In this document: positions 1-10,000 of the stretch, one piece after another
Numbering within the stretch: the first letter of the stretch is position 1
Layout of the letters: the number at the start of each line of letters is the position of its first letter
DNA from: Lactococcus allomyrinae
Lineage (GTDB): Bacteria; Bacillota; Bacilli; Lactobacillales; Streptococcaceae
NCBI RefSeq assembly: GCF_003627095.1
Contig: NZ_CP032627.1
Span: 1,860,001 to 1,924,000 of the forward strand
Length of the DNA: 64,000 nt
Reading direction: 5' to 3'
Notes under the pieces: generated by a model
Seen by the model: only the letters and a program-made list of their open reading frames with translations
Told to the model about the DNA's origin: nothing
Databases searched by the model: none
Program-made: the position numbers and the translations under genes

Positions 1-744
1 AAGTTGTTGAGAGACTACTTTCTGGCCGTAGTCACTCATATTGTTGATGTCATCACTCGACATTGTCTTAGTAGGGTTGATATAATCTAATTCATCTTTA
101 GGTAAGCTGAGTGTTCCTGTACTATCAGATGACTCCCCTATAAAATTAGGTGCCCCTTTGCCTTGCGTACGTAAAGTATTAATGGTGCTCAAGTCCCAAT
201 TGGCATTATCAACAGCAATAACATCAGTGACATTATCTTTAACGATTGCTGCAGACGGACTATTTGTTGTACTAATTGACTGAGAAACGTTTTGAACAAA
301 ACCTACCCCTACAATCATTACAATTGGTAAGATAAAGTACGTAAAATAAGCAAATACTCCATTTTTGAGCATATCAACAATAGGAATTTCCTTTTTTGAC
401 ATGGCTGCAGTCCAGGCAATGACAAAACAAGCAATCGAGGCAAGTACAACAAATACACCATAATTCGCTAAGAAATCTACGACAGGCTGATAGGCATAAA
501 AGTTAAGAAGCTGGAGCATACTTGTTCCCAGCTGCATGACATTATCTGCAGCCCAAGCCATTGATTTGATAATCCACCAATCTGCATTTCTTATGAAATC
601 TGTGATGACTCCTGACCAGCCTACACGAGACTGTAAATGAAAATCTTTGATACTTTGTATGATATTAGCATCAGTCCCTGCTGGTGCAGCATTTTTAGGT
701 TTGTAGGTTTGCCAGAATGACTCTACATAAGAGTTATTGGCCAT
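1..744 (-). CDS. VirB6/TrbL-like conjugation membrane protein (3' end outside window)
   Basis: I read this frame directly: it begins MANNSYVESFWQ and stays open to base 1, so only the first 248 residues are visible. There are hydrophobic segments near residues 75-90 (after FYAYQPVVDFL) and 115-135, with an intervening AMSKKEIPIVDMLKNG loop, followed by a Ser/Thr-rich extracellular-type stretch. This layout fits the large polytopic channel proteins of Gram-positive type IV secretion systems. Its start overlaps the end of the VirD4-like gene by 11 bases, which suggests translational coupling in one transfer operon. The family call is inferred from layout and context, not from a motif. Confidence 0.6.
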   Translation of the reverse strand, partial: MANNSYVESFWQTYKPKNAAPAGTDANIIQSIKDFHLQSRVGWSGVITDFIRNADWWIIKSMAWAADNVMQLGTSMLQLLNFYAYQPVVDFLANYGVFVVLASIACFVIAWTAAMSKKEIPIVDMLKNGVFAYFTYFILPIVMIVGVGFVQNVSQSISTTNSPSAAIVKDNVTDVIAVDNANWDLSTINTLRTQGKGAPNFIGESSDSTGTLSLPKDELDYINPTKTMSSDDINNMSDYGQKVVSQQL

Positions 745-3301
745 TAGTCTCCTTTCCAGTTAAACGTTCATAAGCACTTTGAAGAAGCTGCTCGATACCT
801 ATCTTGTTTTCATCAGATAATTTATTCGAAATCATTATTCGGTCATTTAAAAATCCCAATGTGATGGTTCTTTTCCTAAAAGCAACAGCTTGAGCTTCAT
901 TTAAAAACTGATAAATTTTGTCATAATCTTCGCCTAGCACCTCAGTCAACATCTGATCTGCAGAGAAGCTGACGAACTCTGGTTCATTTTCCGTTTCTTG
1001 TGTTTCCGTTACTGTATTCATTGCTGCAGCTGGAATTTCAACAGGTTCCTCAGTATATTCTGTGCTTAACTCTTGCGGAACTTCATCTTGTAATGGTTCA
1101 GGTGTAACCTCATCATAGAAACTTCCATCTTTGATTTTTTCTTCCAATTCTTTTAACCTTCTTTCATCCTTAAACTTTTCATTTGCAAGGTATTCTTCAT
1201 TGTCTTTGTTAACCCAAAGGCGCATGGTAAGAGCAACCAATTCATGAGGAACAATGTGCTTTTTGATGTCAAAGGGAATTTCTTCTCCCAAAGTATTAAG
1301 CTGAACATTGCGGCGTAAATCCACATCTTCGGTTCCTTTGCCTTTGTCATCAAAGAAGGGATGAGGTTTTCCAGGATAGAGCCATTCATAAGCAGGAATA
1401 AGGTTCATATAATCCTCGAAAATTGTTTCTTCTTCCTGTTTAGCAAAACCTAACATCCGTTTCCAAATTGGTTCTCCTGGAACATTCCGCTGCTTGTATA
1501 TTCGTTTTTTCTTCGCATAAATAGGATTAGGAACGACGTCTTTTCCTTCTTTGTCTAACCGTTTTTTAACATTCGAGTAAATAGACTCATTGACAGCAAG
1601 ACGTGCGGTTTCATCCGCAAACATTAATTGGCGCTCTTCTTCCATTTCAGTATAACTTTTATCAATATCAAGGGGATCGCCCATTCGATTGTAAGCTACC
1701 ACAGTGGCTTGCCCTAGTCGTTTGCTTAAATCCTCATTTTCTTCAAAACGATCTGAAATCAGATAAAATTTACCAGGAAGTCCCCCAATAATCGCATCGC
1801 CCTCTTTTTCAGGATATTTATCCTTAAAACCTGCTTCTGATTGCGTCCCTAATGCTAAGAGCAAACCGATTTGTTGTCCCACATTAGCTGCCTCGTTTAA
1901 CCCTTCAATTCGTGGCGAATTATTGATTTCATCGCCTAAATAACGGACACGACGTATAAGCTTCTGACCTTTTGTACGCTGCGCTCTTTTAGTTGTTACA
2001 TCCATCCATTGTGTATAAAAAAGTCCTTGAATTTTTTCAAAAACATTATTGACATACGGGAAACTGACAAAAACCACAATAGGTTTTTGGTCTTTATCAG
2101 GAAAGCTCATCTGCTCAAAATCCAAATCACTACTGCTTGTCAACTCCAAAATACTCCCCATCGCAAAATCCGTTAGCGTCGATGAAAGCAAAAAATAGAA
2201 AGACTGGACTTGCTTTCGAGTTGCACTGGTTGCGGTCATGTACCATTTCGCAATCGACGAGGAGGCGGGCTGGTTTTTCATATATTCATCTAACGGCTTA
2301 AATTCTCGTTCTCCTTCAATTTGTGTCTTATTAAAAGTCAAAACTAAATCATACATTCCTGCAAAGGTAAACCAATTAGGCTGATTATAACGCTTGGCGA
2401 AATCCAATAAAACCAAAGAAATTGCCGTAAAAGTAGCAGAGGCACCTTTGATAAAGTCTTCATCTTTAGCATCAGCCCTTGCAAAAAGTTTTCTTGCAAT
2501 GCCTTGAATTGCCGTTTCCGCATCTTCTAACTTCCCTTGAAGAGCATATTTCCAAGGTACGGTAAAAGGGTTGTAGCGAATGGAATTTTTGGGTTCATTG
2601 AAATTAAGTGCATAAGTATCAAACCACTCTACTGCAGGACTACCTAACCACTTCATGAGCATATCGCTTTTGAGGTCATTGACGATTAAAGAGTCTGGCT
2701 TTTTAGCCATCGCATCCAAATAAAGCGCCCAATAATAGAAAATTTGTGTTTTTCTTGCCGCCTGGGATGTCCCATTAATGAGAAAATTGGTATTATCTGT
2801 TTCTACCATCATCGTTTTTCGGTCTGGTAACATACAAATGGGTACGCCCCCATGTTCCAGTTGTTTTTCGGAACTGGTAATATCAAACTTCTCATAAGTC
2901 CGCTCAATTTCCTTTTCCTGCATGAAACTTGCTGTCCCTTTCGTTCCTTTATTAATATTTTTGTAAGAGATACGCATTTTGTAAATTCTTCGTCCTAACA
3001 AGATAATCAAAACACTGTATCCCAAAACAAAAACAACCCTTTCAAATAGCAGATGCTCGCTATGAAGAAAGAGTTGTCCATAAAAATGTGGAACAAAACG
3101 AATAAAGATAATCTTAATAACCGCCCCGAATCCATTCCCCCCATATTGAAAGAGATAACTTCCAGCATCAATCAACGCATAAATCAAGTTGATGATATAG
3201 GAAAGCAAAAAATAAAGTAAAAGAGAAGATAGGCCTAACAGCCACAAAAGGAGTTTTGGACTGGCCAACACCTTTTTCCACTGTTCATAAAGTTTATTCA
3301 T
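734..3301 (-). CDS. VirD4/TraG-like type IV coupling protein
   Basis: This is an 855-residue membrane ATPase expected to bring the relaxase-DNA complex to the mating channel. Two or three N-terminal membrane segments (about residues 16-45 and 85-103) precede the nucleotide-binding domain. The segment NFLINGTSQAARKTQ (residues about 172-186) occupies the Walker A position but lacks both glycines of the GxxxxGKT loop, keeping only Lys-Thr. The Walker B-like RYLGDEINNSPRI (about 453-465) and the following GLLLALGTQSEAGF segment are typical of the TraG/VirD4 family. The C-terminal 200 residues are acidic and variable. It sits between the 486-aa gene and the VirB6-like gene. Confidence 0.85.
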   Translation of the reverse strand: MNKLYEQWKKVLASPKLLLWLLGLSSLLLYFLLSYIINLIYALIDAGSYLFQYGGNGFGAVIKIIFIRFVPHFYGQLFLHSEHLLFERVVFVLGYSVLIILLGRRIYKMRISYKNINKGTKGTASFMQEKEIERTYEKFDITSSEKQLEHGGVPICMLPDRKTMMVETDNTNFLINGTSQAARKTQIFYYWALYLDAMAKKPDSLIVNDLKSDMLMKWLGSPAVEWFDTYALNFNEPKNSIRYNPFTVPWKYALQGKLEDAETAIQGIARKLFARADAKDEDFIKGASATFTAISLVLLDFAKRYNQPNWFTFAGMYDLVLTFNKTQIEGEREFKPLDEYMKNQPASSSIAKWYMTATSATRKQVQSFYFLLSSTLTDFAMGSILELTSSSDLDFEQMSFPDKDQKPIVVFVSFPYVNNVFEKIQGLFYTQWMDVTTKRAQRTKGQKLIRRVRYLGDEINNSPRIEGLNEAANVGQQIGLLLALGTQSEAGFKDKYPEKEGDAIIGGLPGKFYLISDRFEENEDLSKRLGQATVVAYNRMGDPLDIDKSYTEMEEERQLMFADETARLAVNESIYSNVKKRLDKEGKDVVPNPIYAKKKRIYKQRNVPGEPIWKRMLGFAKQEEETIFEDYMNLIPAYEWLYPGKPHPFFDDKGKGTEDVDLRRNVQLNTLGEEIPFDIKKHIVPHELVALTMRLWVNKDNEEYLANEKFKDERRLKELEEKIKDGSFYDEVTPEPLQDEVPQELSTEYTEEPVEIPAAAMNTVTETQETENEPEFVSFSADQMLTEVLGEDYDKIYQFLNEAQAVAFRKRTITLGFLNDRIMISNKLSDENKIGIEQLLQSAYERLTGKETNGQ

Positions 3302-3314
3302 GGACTAACCCTCC

Positions 3315-4775
3315 TTACTGAATTTTCCCCAACCCCATACTAGAAAGCAGATTTCCAAGCAAGCGATTGGAGTATTCTTTCGCTCGCTGACGTTGTGCTT
3401 CAAGGCGTTCATTGGTTTCTGTGAAAATCAAATTATCGTACTTCTTTTTCAGTTCACTTTCTCTGCTTGACAATGCGAGTTGTGCCTGCGCTTGTAATTC
3501 ATTTTCACGTTTTTCAAATTCTCGTTTAGCCTCTTCAATCTTAGCTTCTTTTTGTTCGTTAATTGTTTGTTTAGCCTGTTCTAGTTCCTGATTTTGTTTA
3601 GGAAGATAATTTTCTTGCACTTGTCGTGCGATGGTCTGACTATCTTGCAAGCCTAATTGCTCCATGATGGCCTTGGTCATTTCTGGATTATTATTCCCCA
3701 CCAATCCCATCATTTCGCCTTCAAATGAAGAGCTAGCATTTGCTGGTGTATTTGTAATCAAAGACGCAGCACTTGGCAAGACATCATCTGAAAAAACTGG
3801 AAAAGAAGGAGAGGGGAGAGGAGCTTTTAAATTTGTTTCTAGTTCTGTAATTGGCTTTTCCGCTTCCGCTTTTAACCGTGCAATTTCTGCTTCTTTTTCT
3901 GCCAATTGTTCCTCAAGACTTGGAGAAGCTGAAATCTCATCTGCAGCTATTTCACTGACAGCTCCTTTTTCTGGTTGAACTATTGTTTCTGATAAAGGAG
4001 CTGCTGCAGAATTCTGTTCAGGTTCTATTATTAGATTTGGAGCAGACTTTTCAACTTCAAGCTCCGATTTTTGGATTTCTTGTTTCATTTCTGGAGAATG
4101 GACACTTTCTTTATAAGAGCTATCTTGTAGATTTGTAGATTTTTCTATTTGTGGAGAAGCAGAACTTTCTATTTTCTGTTTTATTTTAGGTTGTTGAATC
4201 AAACGTCGAACAATCTCAATTCCTCCCCCAATCAAAATAGAAAAGATAGGGAAAATGATAGCTAAAGTTTTGAGGTTTAATACATAGAAAACCAAGGAGA
4301 TGATAATAACATCAACCACTAAAATCAGCAAAAGTCCCCAGCGTATCTTTTTGCGTGGTTGGAGTTGTTTATCATAAGAACTACGGGCTTGTTTAGTTTC
4401 TATTTGAGCTTGAATTGGGGGTTCCGTTGACTTTAATGGTTTTGCTTTTTCTTTAAGTTCCTGCTCAATCTCAGTCAAATATTCTTCTTTAGCTGCTGCA
4501 GGAATTTCGGGATAGCGATCCGAAAACAAAACTTGTCGAATCAAAAGGAGAAGATTATTAGAGGAATCCTCACTTATAATTAACTTATCGTCTAACTCTT
4601 CTTCGCCATTACTGTCTGTGATTTTAAAGCCAACAGTAAGCTTCATTGGGTGCTCAATCGTATATTGCCTAAGAACACCTAATAACTCCGTGGCCTGAAC
4701 AACAGGAAGGTCAAAAGTTGTCAATTTAAGCTGTTTTTTTACTTTTTTTGGCACATCAAAATGAATAATTTTCAT
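3315..4775 (-). CDS. Conjugation-operon membrane protein with coiled coil, unknown function
   Basis: 486 residues, not recognised. The N-terminal 130 residues are soluble (starting MKIIHFDVPKKVKK). Two membrane segments lie near residues 146-165 and 170-187, followed by a long Glu/Lys/Ser/Pro-rich linker. A charged helical region in the C-terminal 120 residues (about 380-470) predicts a coiled coil. An AAGGAG ribosome binding site lies just upstream of the ATG. It sits 13 bases upstream of the VirD4-like gene and downstream of the pilin-like gene, so a structural role in the transfer channel is likely but inferred only from context. Confidence 0.6.
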   Translation of the reverse strand: MKIIHFDVPKKVKKQLKLTTFDLPVVQATELLGVLRQYTIEHPMKLTVGFKITDSNGEEELDDKLIISEDSSNNLLLLIRQVLFSDRYPEIPAAAKEEYLTEIEQELKEKAKPLKSTEPPIQAQIETKQARSSYDKQLQPRKKIRWGLLLILVVDVIIISLVFYVLNLKTLAIIFPIFSILIGGGIEIVRRLIQQPKIKQKIESSASPQIEKSTNLQDSSYKESVHSPEMKQEIQKSELEVEKSAPNLIIEPEQNSAAAPLSETIVQPEKGAVSEIAADEISASPSLEEQLAEKEAEIARLKAEAEKPITELETNLKAPLPSPSFPVFSDDVLPSAASLITNTPANASSSFEGEMMGLVGNNNPEMTKAIMEQLGLQDSQTIARQVQENYLPKQNQELEQAKQTINEQKEAKIEEAKREFEKRENELQAQAQLALSSRESELKKKYDNLIFTETNERLEAQRQRAKEYSNRLLGNLLSSMGLGKIQ

Positions 4776-4793
4776 CTTCTACTCCTTTGCTTT

Positions 4794-5195
4794 TTAGCTA
4801 AAGATAGATTGAATTGCTGCTTTGACCGCATCCACAATTGGTGCGCCAAAAGTCATTCCCACGACTGCCGTAATAACAATAGGGACTACAATCAGCATTG
4901 CCCAACCAATGGCAAAATTCTTTGTGTTTTCAGCACCTTCGTCCATTCCATTACGACGTTTCCAGAACGAGGTGGCCACAGGGACAACTTTGAAAAGACC
5001 GACAAAAATTGCGCCAAGAAAAAGTAAGGCAATCCCAATCGTTGCCCATCCCAAGCCAACTTGAACACTGTTGTTTTGCATGAAGCTACTTATTTTAGGA
5101 ACTGTTGCATCTGCAAAGACAGTTTGAGGAGCTGCCAGTGTAACAATAGTGAGAACAGCAAGGGGAATAGATGTAATTTTGAATATTTTTTTCAT
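4794..5195 (-). CDS. VirB2/TrbC-like secreted two-TM protein (pilin-like)
   Basis: 133 residues. A signal peptide with a cleavable-looking end (PQTVFADA, near residue 30) is followed by two membrane segments at about residues 46-68 and 95-118, separated by a short positively charged loop (SFWKRRNGMDEG). Signal peptide plus two hydrophobic helices is the layout of VirB2/TrbC pilin-like subunits in type IV secretion. It lies between other transfer genes. The role is inferred from size, layout and position; there is no catalytic motif to confirm it. Confidence 0.6.
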   Translation of the reverse strand: MKKIFKITSIPLAVLTIVTLAAPQTVFADATVPKISSFMQNNSVQVGLGWATIGIALLFLGAIFVGLFKVVPVATSFWKRRNGMDEGAENTKNFAIGWAMLIVVPIVITAVVGMTFGAPIVDAVKAAIQSIFS

Positions 5196-5213
5196 AGGTT
5201 TTTCCTTTCAAGA

Positions 5214-5474
5214 TTAGAGCGTTTCTGAGTCTTCTACTTCATTTTCCAAAGAAGTAGGTTCTTGCGTTTCATTTTTTTCTATCGTCTCTGATGATGGTTT
5301 CGTTTCAGCCAACTCTTTTTTGAGCTTAGCATAATCTTCCAAGACAAACTCAAAGTTATCCTGGATATAGTTTTGGAGCAAAAGTCCAATGAGATCATCA
5401 ATCCCAATTTTGTCTTTTGCCTGTGCAATTTCGCCTGCTTGCTTCTTTAAGCGAAATAATTCTGTACGGTTCAT
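5214..5474 (-). CDS. Small acidic conjugation-operon protein, unknown
   Basis: 86 residues, soluble, beginning MNRTELFRLKKQAGEIAQ. The first half is helical with alternating charges, and the last 25 residues are Glu/Thr/Ser-rich. There is no membrane segment and no recognised domain. It lies 11 bases downstream of the 183-aa gene and 18 bases upstream of the pilin-like gene, so it is almost certainly co-transcribed with them. Confidence 0.5.
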   Translation of the reverse strand: MNRTELFRLKKQAGEIAQAKDKIGIDDLIGLLLQNYIQDNFEFVLEDYAKLKKELAETKPSSETIEKNETQEPTSLENEVEDSETL

Positions 5475-5485
5475 AATTCTCTTTT

Positions 5486-6037
5486 CTACTGATGTGTGAT
5501 ATTTACAATAGCTGTAGGGTCTTTTTCAAGAATGGAAGTTTTGATTTGTTCAGCTTCTTCTTCATATTGTTTTTCTTTGGCGATTGCAGCATCATAAGCA
5601 GCTTGTGCGAGTTGATTAGCATTCGCCTGAGATAAAGTCGATGTTCGTGTATAATTTCCAATAGTTGCGGTATAAGTAACAACGGTAGGGGTTGGGCGAG
5701 CCGTCGTCTGTGGTGCTGTTGTGACTGAAGGCGTAGCATTTACAGTGTTTTGCTTCTTTGATGAAGCTGGTGTCGCACTGACTTTCTTTTTATTAGGCTT
5801 AGTTATTTTTTTCATTGAGGAACTAGAAAGTTTAGGTTTTGACATCGTACTTTTTAATGTATCTTGCGAGGTAGTAGCGACTTTATCATGATTTCCAGTC
5901 CCTCCCATCCAATAAAACAGCAACAATGCAATGATTGCAAAAGTCCCTACCATTCCTGAAAGGAGATAAAGGAGTTTTGACGAGAAAGCTATTTCTCGCT
6001 TTTTCTTAAAATCTATTTTTTTATTTTTCCTATTCAT
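5486..6037 (-). CDS. Bitopic membrane protein of the transfer operon, unknown
   Basis: 183 residues. A Lys-rich cytoplasmic N-terminus (NRKNKKIDFKKKREIAF) is followed by one membrane helix (about residues 24-45) and an extracellular Ser/Thr/Lys/Pro-rich stalk, then a charged helical C-terminus (AYDAAIAKEKQYEEEAEQ). Function not recognised; the layout suggests a wall-spanning or scaffold component. Its ATG overlaps the end of an 18-codon reading frame (6030-6086), pointing to coupled translation. Confidence 0.55.
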   Translation of the reverse strand: MNRKNKKIDFKKKREIAFSSKLLYLLSGMVGTFAIIALLLFYWMGGTGNHDKVATTSQDTLKSTMSKPKLSSSSMKKITKPNKKKVSATPASSKKQNTVNATPSVTTAPQTTARPTPTVVTYTATIGNYTRTSTLSQANANQLAQAAYDAAIAKEKQYEEEAEQIKTSILEKDPTAIVNITHQ

Positions 6038-6086
6038 CTTTAAAACTTTCTACCCATTCACGAGGTTCTTTTTTATCTTCTTCCAT
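6030..6086 (-). CDS. 18-aa mini ORF, translationally coupled
   Basis: ATG at 6086 has a good ribosome binding site (ACAGGAG, 8 bases upstream). It encodes MEEDKKEPREWVESFKDE and ends with ATGAATAG, overlapping the start of the next gene. It may be a small structural protein or a coupling leader. Its reality rests on the ribosome binding site and the overlap only. Confidence 0.4.
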   Translation of the reverse strand: MEEDKKEPREWVESFKDE

Positions 6087-6181
6087 TTTCTTTTCTCCTG
6101 TTATTTGATGAGTAAACGTCCAAACGTCCGCCTTTAATTCTGAAATCGTCTTAGAATGGCAATCTCAGCACTCTTTCAATG

Positions 6182-6928
6182 TTATTTCCAATACTGATTA
6201 AATTTCTGGTCAAACAATGCAGCAGTTGTATTATCATAAACCTGAGTTTTTATTAATTTTCCTTGAACAATCAGACGATAGGTATCATCTGAATAACAAG
6301 TCACTAATGTGACGAGCTGCTGTCCAGGAACATCTAAAATGACTTCCCCCTGGTTTGGTAAAACCTTTAGTATCTTGTCAATCTGATAAACATAAACCTT
6401 AACTTTATCAGTTAAATAGACTTTTTGACCAATCCTTGCACGTTGTAATGGGCTAAACAAAATTCCATCATAGCGACTTCCCATTACATTGGACACATGG
6501 TGGCTAGCAATCGCATAATTCCCTTGTCCCATTATTTCATCAGGTTTCATTGTGCCTCCACCGTAGAGCATTGTATTATATCCATCGCCTTTGATTATTG
6601 GTAAATTGACACTCAAATCTGGAATGGAAACAAGTCCAATGACTGGCAAACTTACATTTTTAATTTGATTTTCAACAAGAGTGGTTAGACTGGCAGGTTG
6701 TACCGTATTGTTGTCATAGCTGACCTTAGCCTTTTGATTTTCCTTCATTTGCTTAGCAGTCGTTGCTGTCTCCTTTGTCGCACGATGGACAATCAGTTGT
6801 TGTTCAATCATAGGACTAAAAATCAAAAGAAGTCCTGTCAGAACGAGCAAAAAAGTCAGACTGATCAGAACTCCATTTTTTAATTTGTGTTTTTTCTTCC
6901 GCTTAGGAACAGTGCTTTCAAACCTCAT
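6182..6928 (-). CDS. Sortase, class A-like
   Basis: 248 residues. A basic N-terminus and one membrane helix (about 19-40) anchor the enzyme outside the membrane. The sortase barrel shows the catalytic His in NYAIASHHV (His143 or 144), the catalytic Cys in TLVTCYSD (Cys211) and the Arg seven residues on (YRLI, Arg218). The lack of a C-terminal membrane helix argues against class C. It probably links the adhesin encoded immediately upstream (IPDTG signal) to the cell wall. The gap to the next gene contains a mini ORF. Confidence 0.9.
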   Translation of the reverse strand: MRFESTVPKRKKKHKLKNGVLISLTFLLVLTGLLLIFSPMIEQQLIVHRATKETATTAKQMKENQKAKVSYDNNTVQPASLTTLVENQIKNVSLPVIGLVSIPDLSVNLPIIKGDGYNTMLYGGGTMKPDEIMGQGNYAIASHHVSNVMGSRYDGILFSPLQRARIGQKVYLTDKVKVYVYQIDKILKVLPNQGEVILDVPGQQLVTLVTCYSDDTYRLIVQGKLIKTQVYDNTTAALFDQKFNQYWK

Positions 6929-7012
6929 TGATTTTCCTTTCGTAAAAAATCGTTAGCCTCCCACCTCCATTCACTTTTTTCAAAGTCATTGAACGATTTT
7001 TAAACGCTGAGA

Positions 7013-10000
7013 TTAGGCAGCCTCATCTTCTTTGTTGCGGCGTTTTTTAACAATATAGTACACAACATTTCCAATGACAAGCGCAATGATAATATAGCCT
7101 ACTAATTGGAATTGACCTAACGCTGTTCCTGTATCAGGAATAATGATGTTATAGACATTAGATTTCGGTGCAGAAGGTGTTTGTGGTGGAACAACTGTTA
7201 GTTTTTGAGTTTTTCCATACCAGTCATCCTTATCGCCTACCTTATTGTGAGAATTAACTCCAACCCCAGTTACTGAAGCTTCATCGGCAGTAGTTTGGTC
7301 TGTGCCAAGTGCTGCAAGCGTTGCAGCGCCTGTAACAGTCCCTCCAACAGGTAAAACAAGCAGCTTACCATCAGTTGTAACAAATGCTCCATCTTTGCTA
7401 AGTGTCAACTTCTGACCGTTGTAAGTCCAAGTAATGGCAGATAATGTTGCGGTACCTTCAATCGTTTTATCTACAGGTGTGACTTGTGTTAGGGCTTCAT
7501 TGCCATTATTGGTAATACGGAAATAAATCGGTGTTGTTGCTCCTACCTTAAGGTCATCCGCAGTCGCAGCAGTATCGTGGTCATTAGTCCCCACATTATT
7601 GGCTTTATCAGTATTATTACCATTCCCTGCTTTTGGCATCGTGTCGTTAGCTTTTTCAATATCAATAGAATCATGAGGTGTGACTTCTCCATACCATTTA
7701 TCATCATCCCCGACTGATTTATTATCAAGCACGCCAATACCAGAGATGGTTACATCATCGCCGTGCAGCTCGCCTGCAGGAAGTGCTGGTAAAGTCCCTT
7801 CTCCTGTAATCGTGTCTTTTGGTTGAAGGGTTAAAAGCGTCCCATCTTGCAAAGTCAATTCGCCAGAAGCATTGATTTTTAGGGTTTGACCTTGATAAGT
7901 CCAAACAATAGAGCCGATAGAAACAGAACCATCAGTTGTGGTGTCTGATACTTTGATATGACTCAGTGCCTCTGTTCCGTTATTTGTGCCACGGAAATAA
8001 ATCGCTGTACTTGTCCCAGCTTTGATTGGGTCAAGTGTCGCAACCGTGTCATGGTCATTAGCTCCTGCATTATTGGCTTTGTCGGTATGGTTTCCGTTGC
8101 CTGCATTAGGAATAGAACCATTAGCTTTTTCGATGTCGATGCTTGGTTTTGGTACAATACCGTTCCAATCATCATGGTCATGGACAGGTGTCCCCGATTT
8201 AACCCCTACCGCATTGATATTTACTTCATCTGTGTGCAACTCTCCTACTGGAAGCGCTGGGAGCGTTCCTGTGGCTTGAATGGCCTGACCTGCAGGAAGA
8301 ACAAAGAGCGAACCGTCTGCGTTTGTCAGATAGCCGTCTGCATTGAGTGAGAGCGTTGTGCCATTGTAGGTATAAGTAATATCTTTAACGGATATTGAGC
8401 CGTTGGTGGTCTTGTCCACTGGTTTCAGTTGTGTCAAATCATCCGTGCCGTTGTTAGTAAAGAGGAAATCAATCGGTGTCGTTGCGCCTTCTTTAAGAAC
8501 ATCCGCAGTCGCAGCGGTATCATGGTCATTTGGCCCGGCATTATTATTGCTATCTGTGTCATTTCCCTTACCAGCGGTTGGCATGGCATCATTAGCTTTT
8601 TCAACGTCAATGCTTGGCGTTGGTGGTGTTGTTGGACTGTCAAAGATTGAACCGAGATTAAATTTACCCAAGAAGTTATTATCATTCAAGAGCTGACGGC
8701 CATCTTGTGTTGGACTGTAAGAAACAGGAATCGTAACATCACGAAGGACATTTTTGGTTACAAGGTCAATGACTTTGAACTCATAGCTCGTTGGTGCCCC
8801 ATCTGTCGTGGTATCTGGTAAAATATCAACTTCCAAATCATGGGCTTGCGTTTCGCCGTCAGGTACTTTGGTTTCAGATACTTTGTATTTCCCAACTTGA
8901 ACGTGGTCATATTCGACCCAACCTGCAGACTGGCCACCTTGGGGGTCAGTATAATCATGAGAGGTTTGGACTGCTCCTAGATAAAGCTGACTGACATCCG
9001 TTACAGGAGTAGCAAGACCTGTATCAGGGTTAATATACGTATCTTGACCATTGATATTTGTGTCTTTTCCATTGTCATATTGACCCAAAGCGTTGAGCGT
9101 TCCTGTCAGTGGCGTTAGGGTAAACTCTGCACCATTAAGTCCCGTCGCTCCATTATCTGTTGCGGCCTTGATAAAAGCAAAGTCAAAATCGACGACACGG
9201 TCTGAAATGGTTGCTCCAAGTTTCAGACCGTCCTTGTAATTATTAGTATTGCTATCTACTTCATTTGAAGCAGAGAAATCAACTTCAATCGGTTTGGTGT
9301 TGATCGTGTAACCATAAGGCGCTTTAGTTTCCACCCATTGATAGTTGAGGTTGTTGGAAAGGTCAATATTTTGAACTTGTCCGCCAATTCCTTGTGCATT
9401 AGTCACGACCACAATGTTGCCGTTGGCGTCTGGCGCATAACTTGTCCCAGCAGCAAGTACAACATTAGCCTGTGCTCCTGTTTGAGGGTCAACCCCTTGT
9501 GTTTGTTTGATTGGTGTGCCTGTTAAATCTTCAAGCGTAAACTCAGCACCTTGGAGAGTCGCAGCACCTTGCGTGGTATTATCTCCTGTGTCCGCATCAC
9601 ATTTGGCAATCGCTGTTTCGCCCATTGGTTTATCTGTGGTCTTACTTACCGCAAGAAAATTAGAAGCATCAGACGAATAAGTGCCTTTGTCAAAAGAGGT
9701 TTGTGCGGGTACATTATTGAGTGCATGGCCGTCTGCAGGGGATAATTCAACCCATTGAACATCTTTAGGAACAAGCGTTCCGTCAATATTCTTGACATCA
9801 ATCAACCCATCAGCTGTTGCCTGCACATCAAGATTACCTGCAGTGTTAGAAACAAAAGTCCCTGTAACCACCACAATATTTGCGGAATCTCCTGTTTTTG
9901 GGTCTAAGCCTTGTGCCTGTTTGATAGGGACACCTGCTTGAGTTTGTAATTCATAAACGGCTTTTCCAAGGACATGATTAAATTCTGCATTTGTAGAGTC

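Noticed and set aside
3664-3978. Plus-strand frame of 104 codons
   Set aside because: Antisense shadow of the 486-aa gene; no ribosome binding site and low-complexity Ser/Ala content mirroring the real gene.
7543-9745. Several 60-130 codon frames on both strands
   Set aside because: They repeat with the adhesin repeats and are alternative frames of it.
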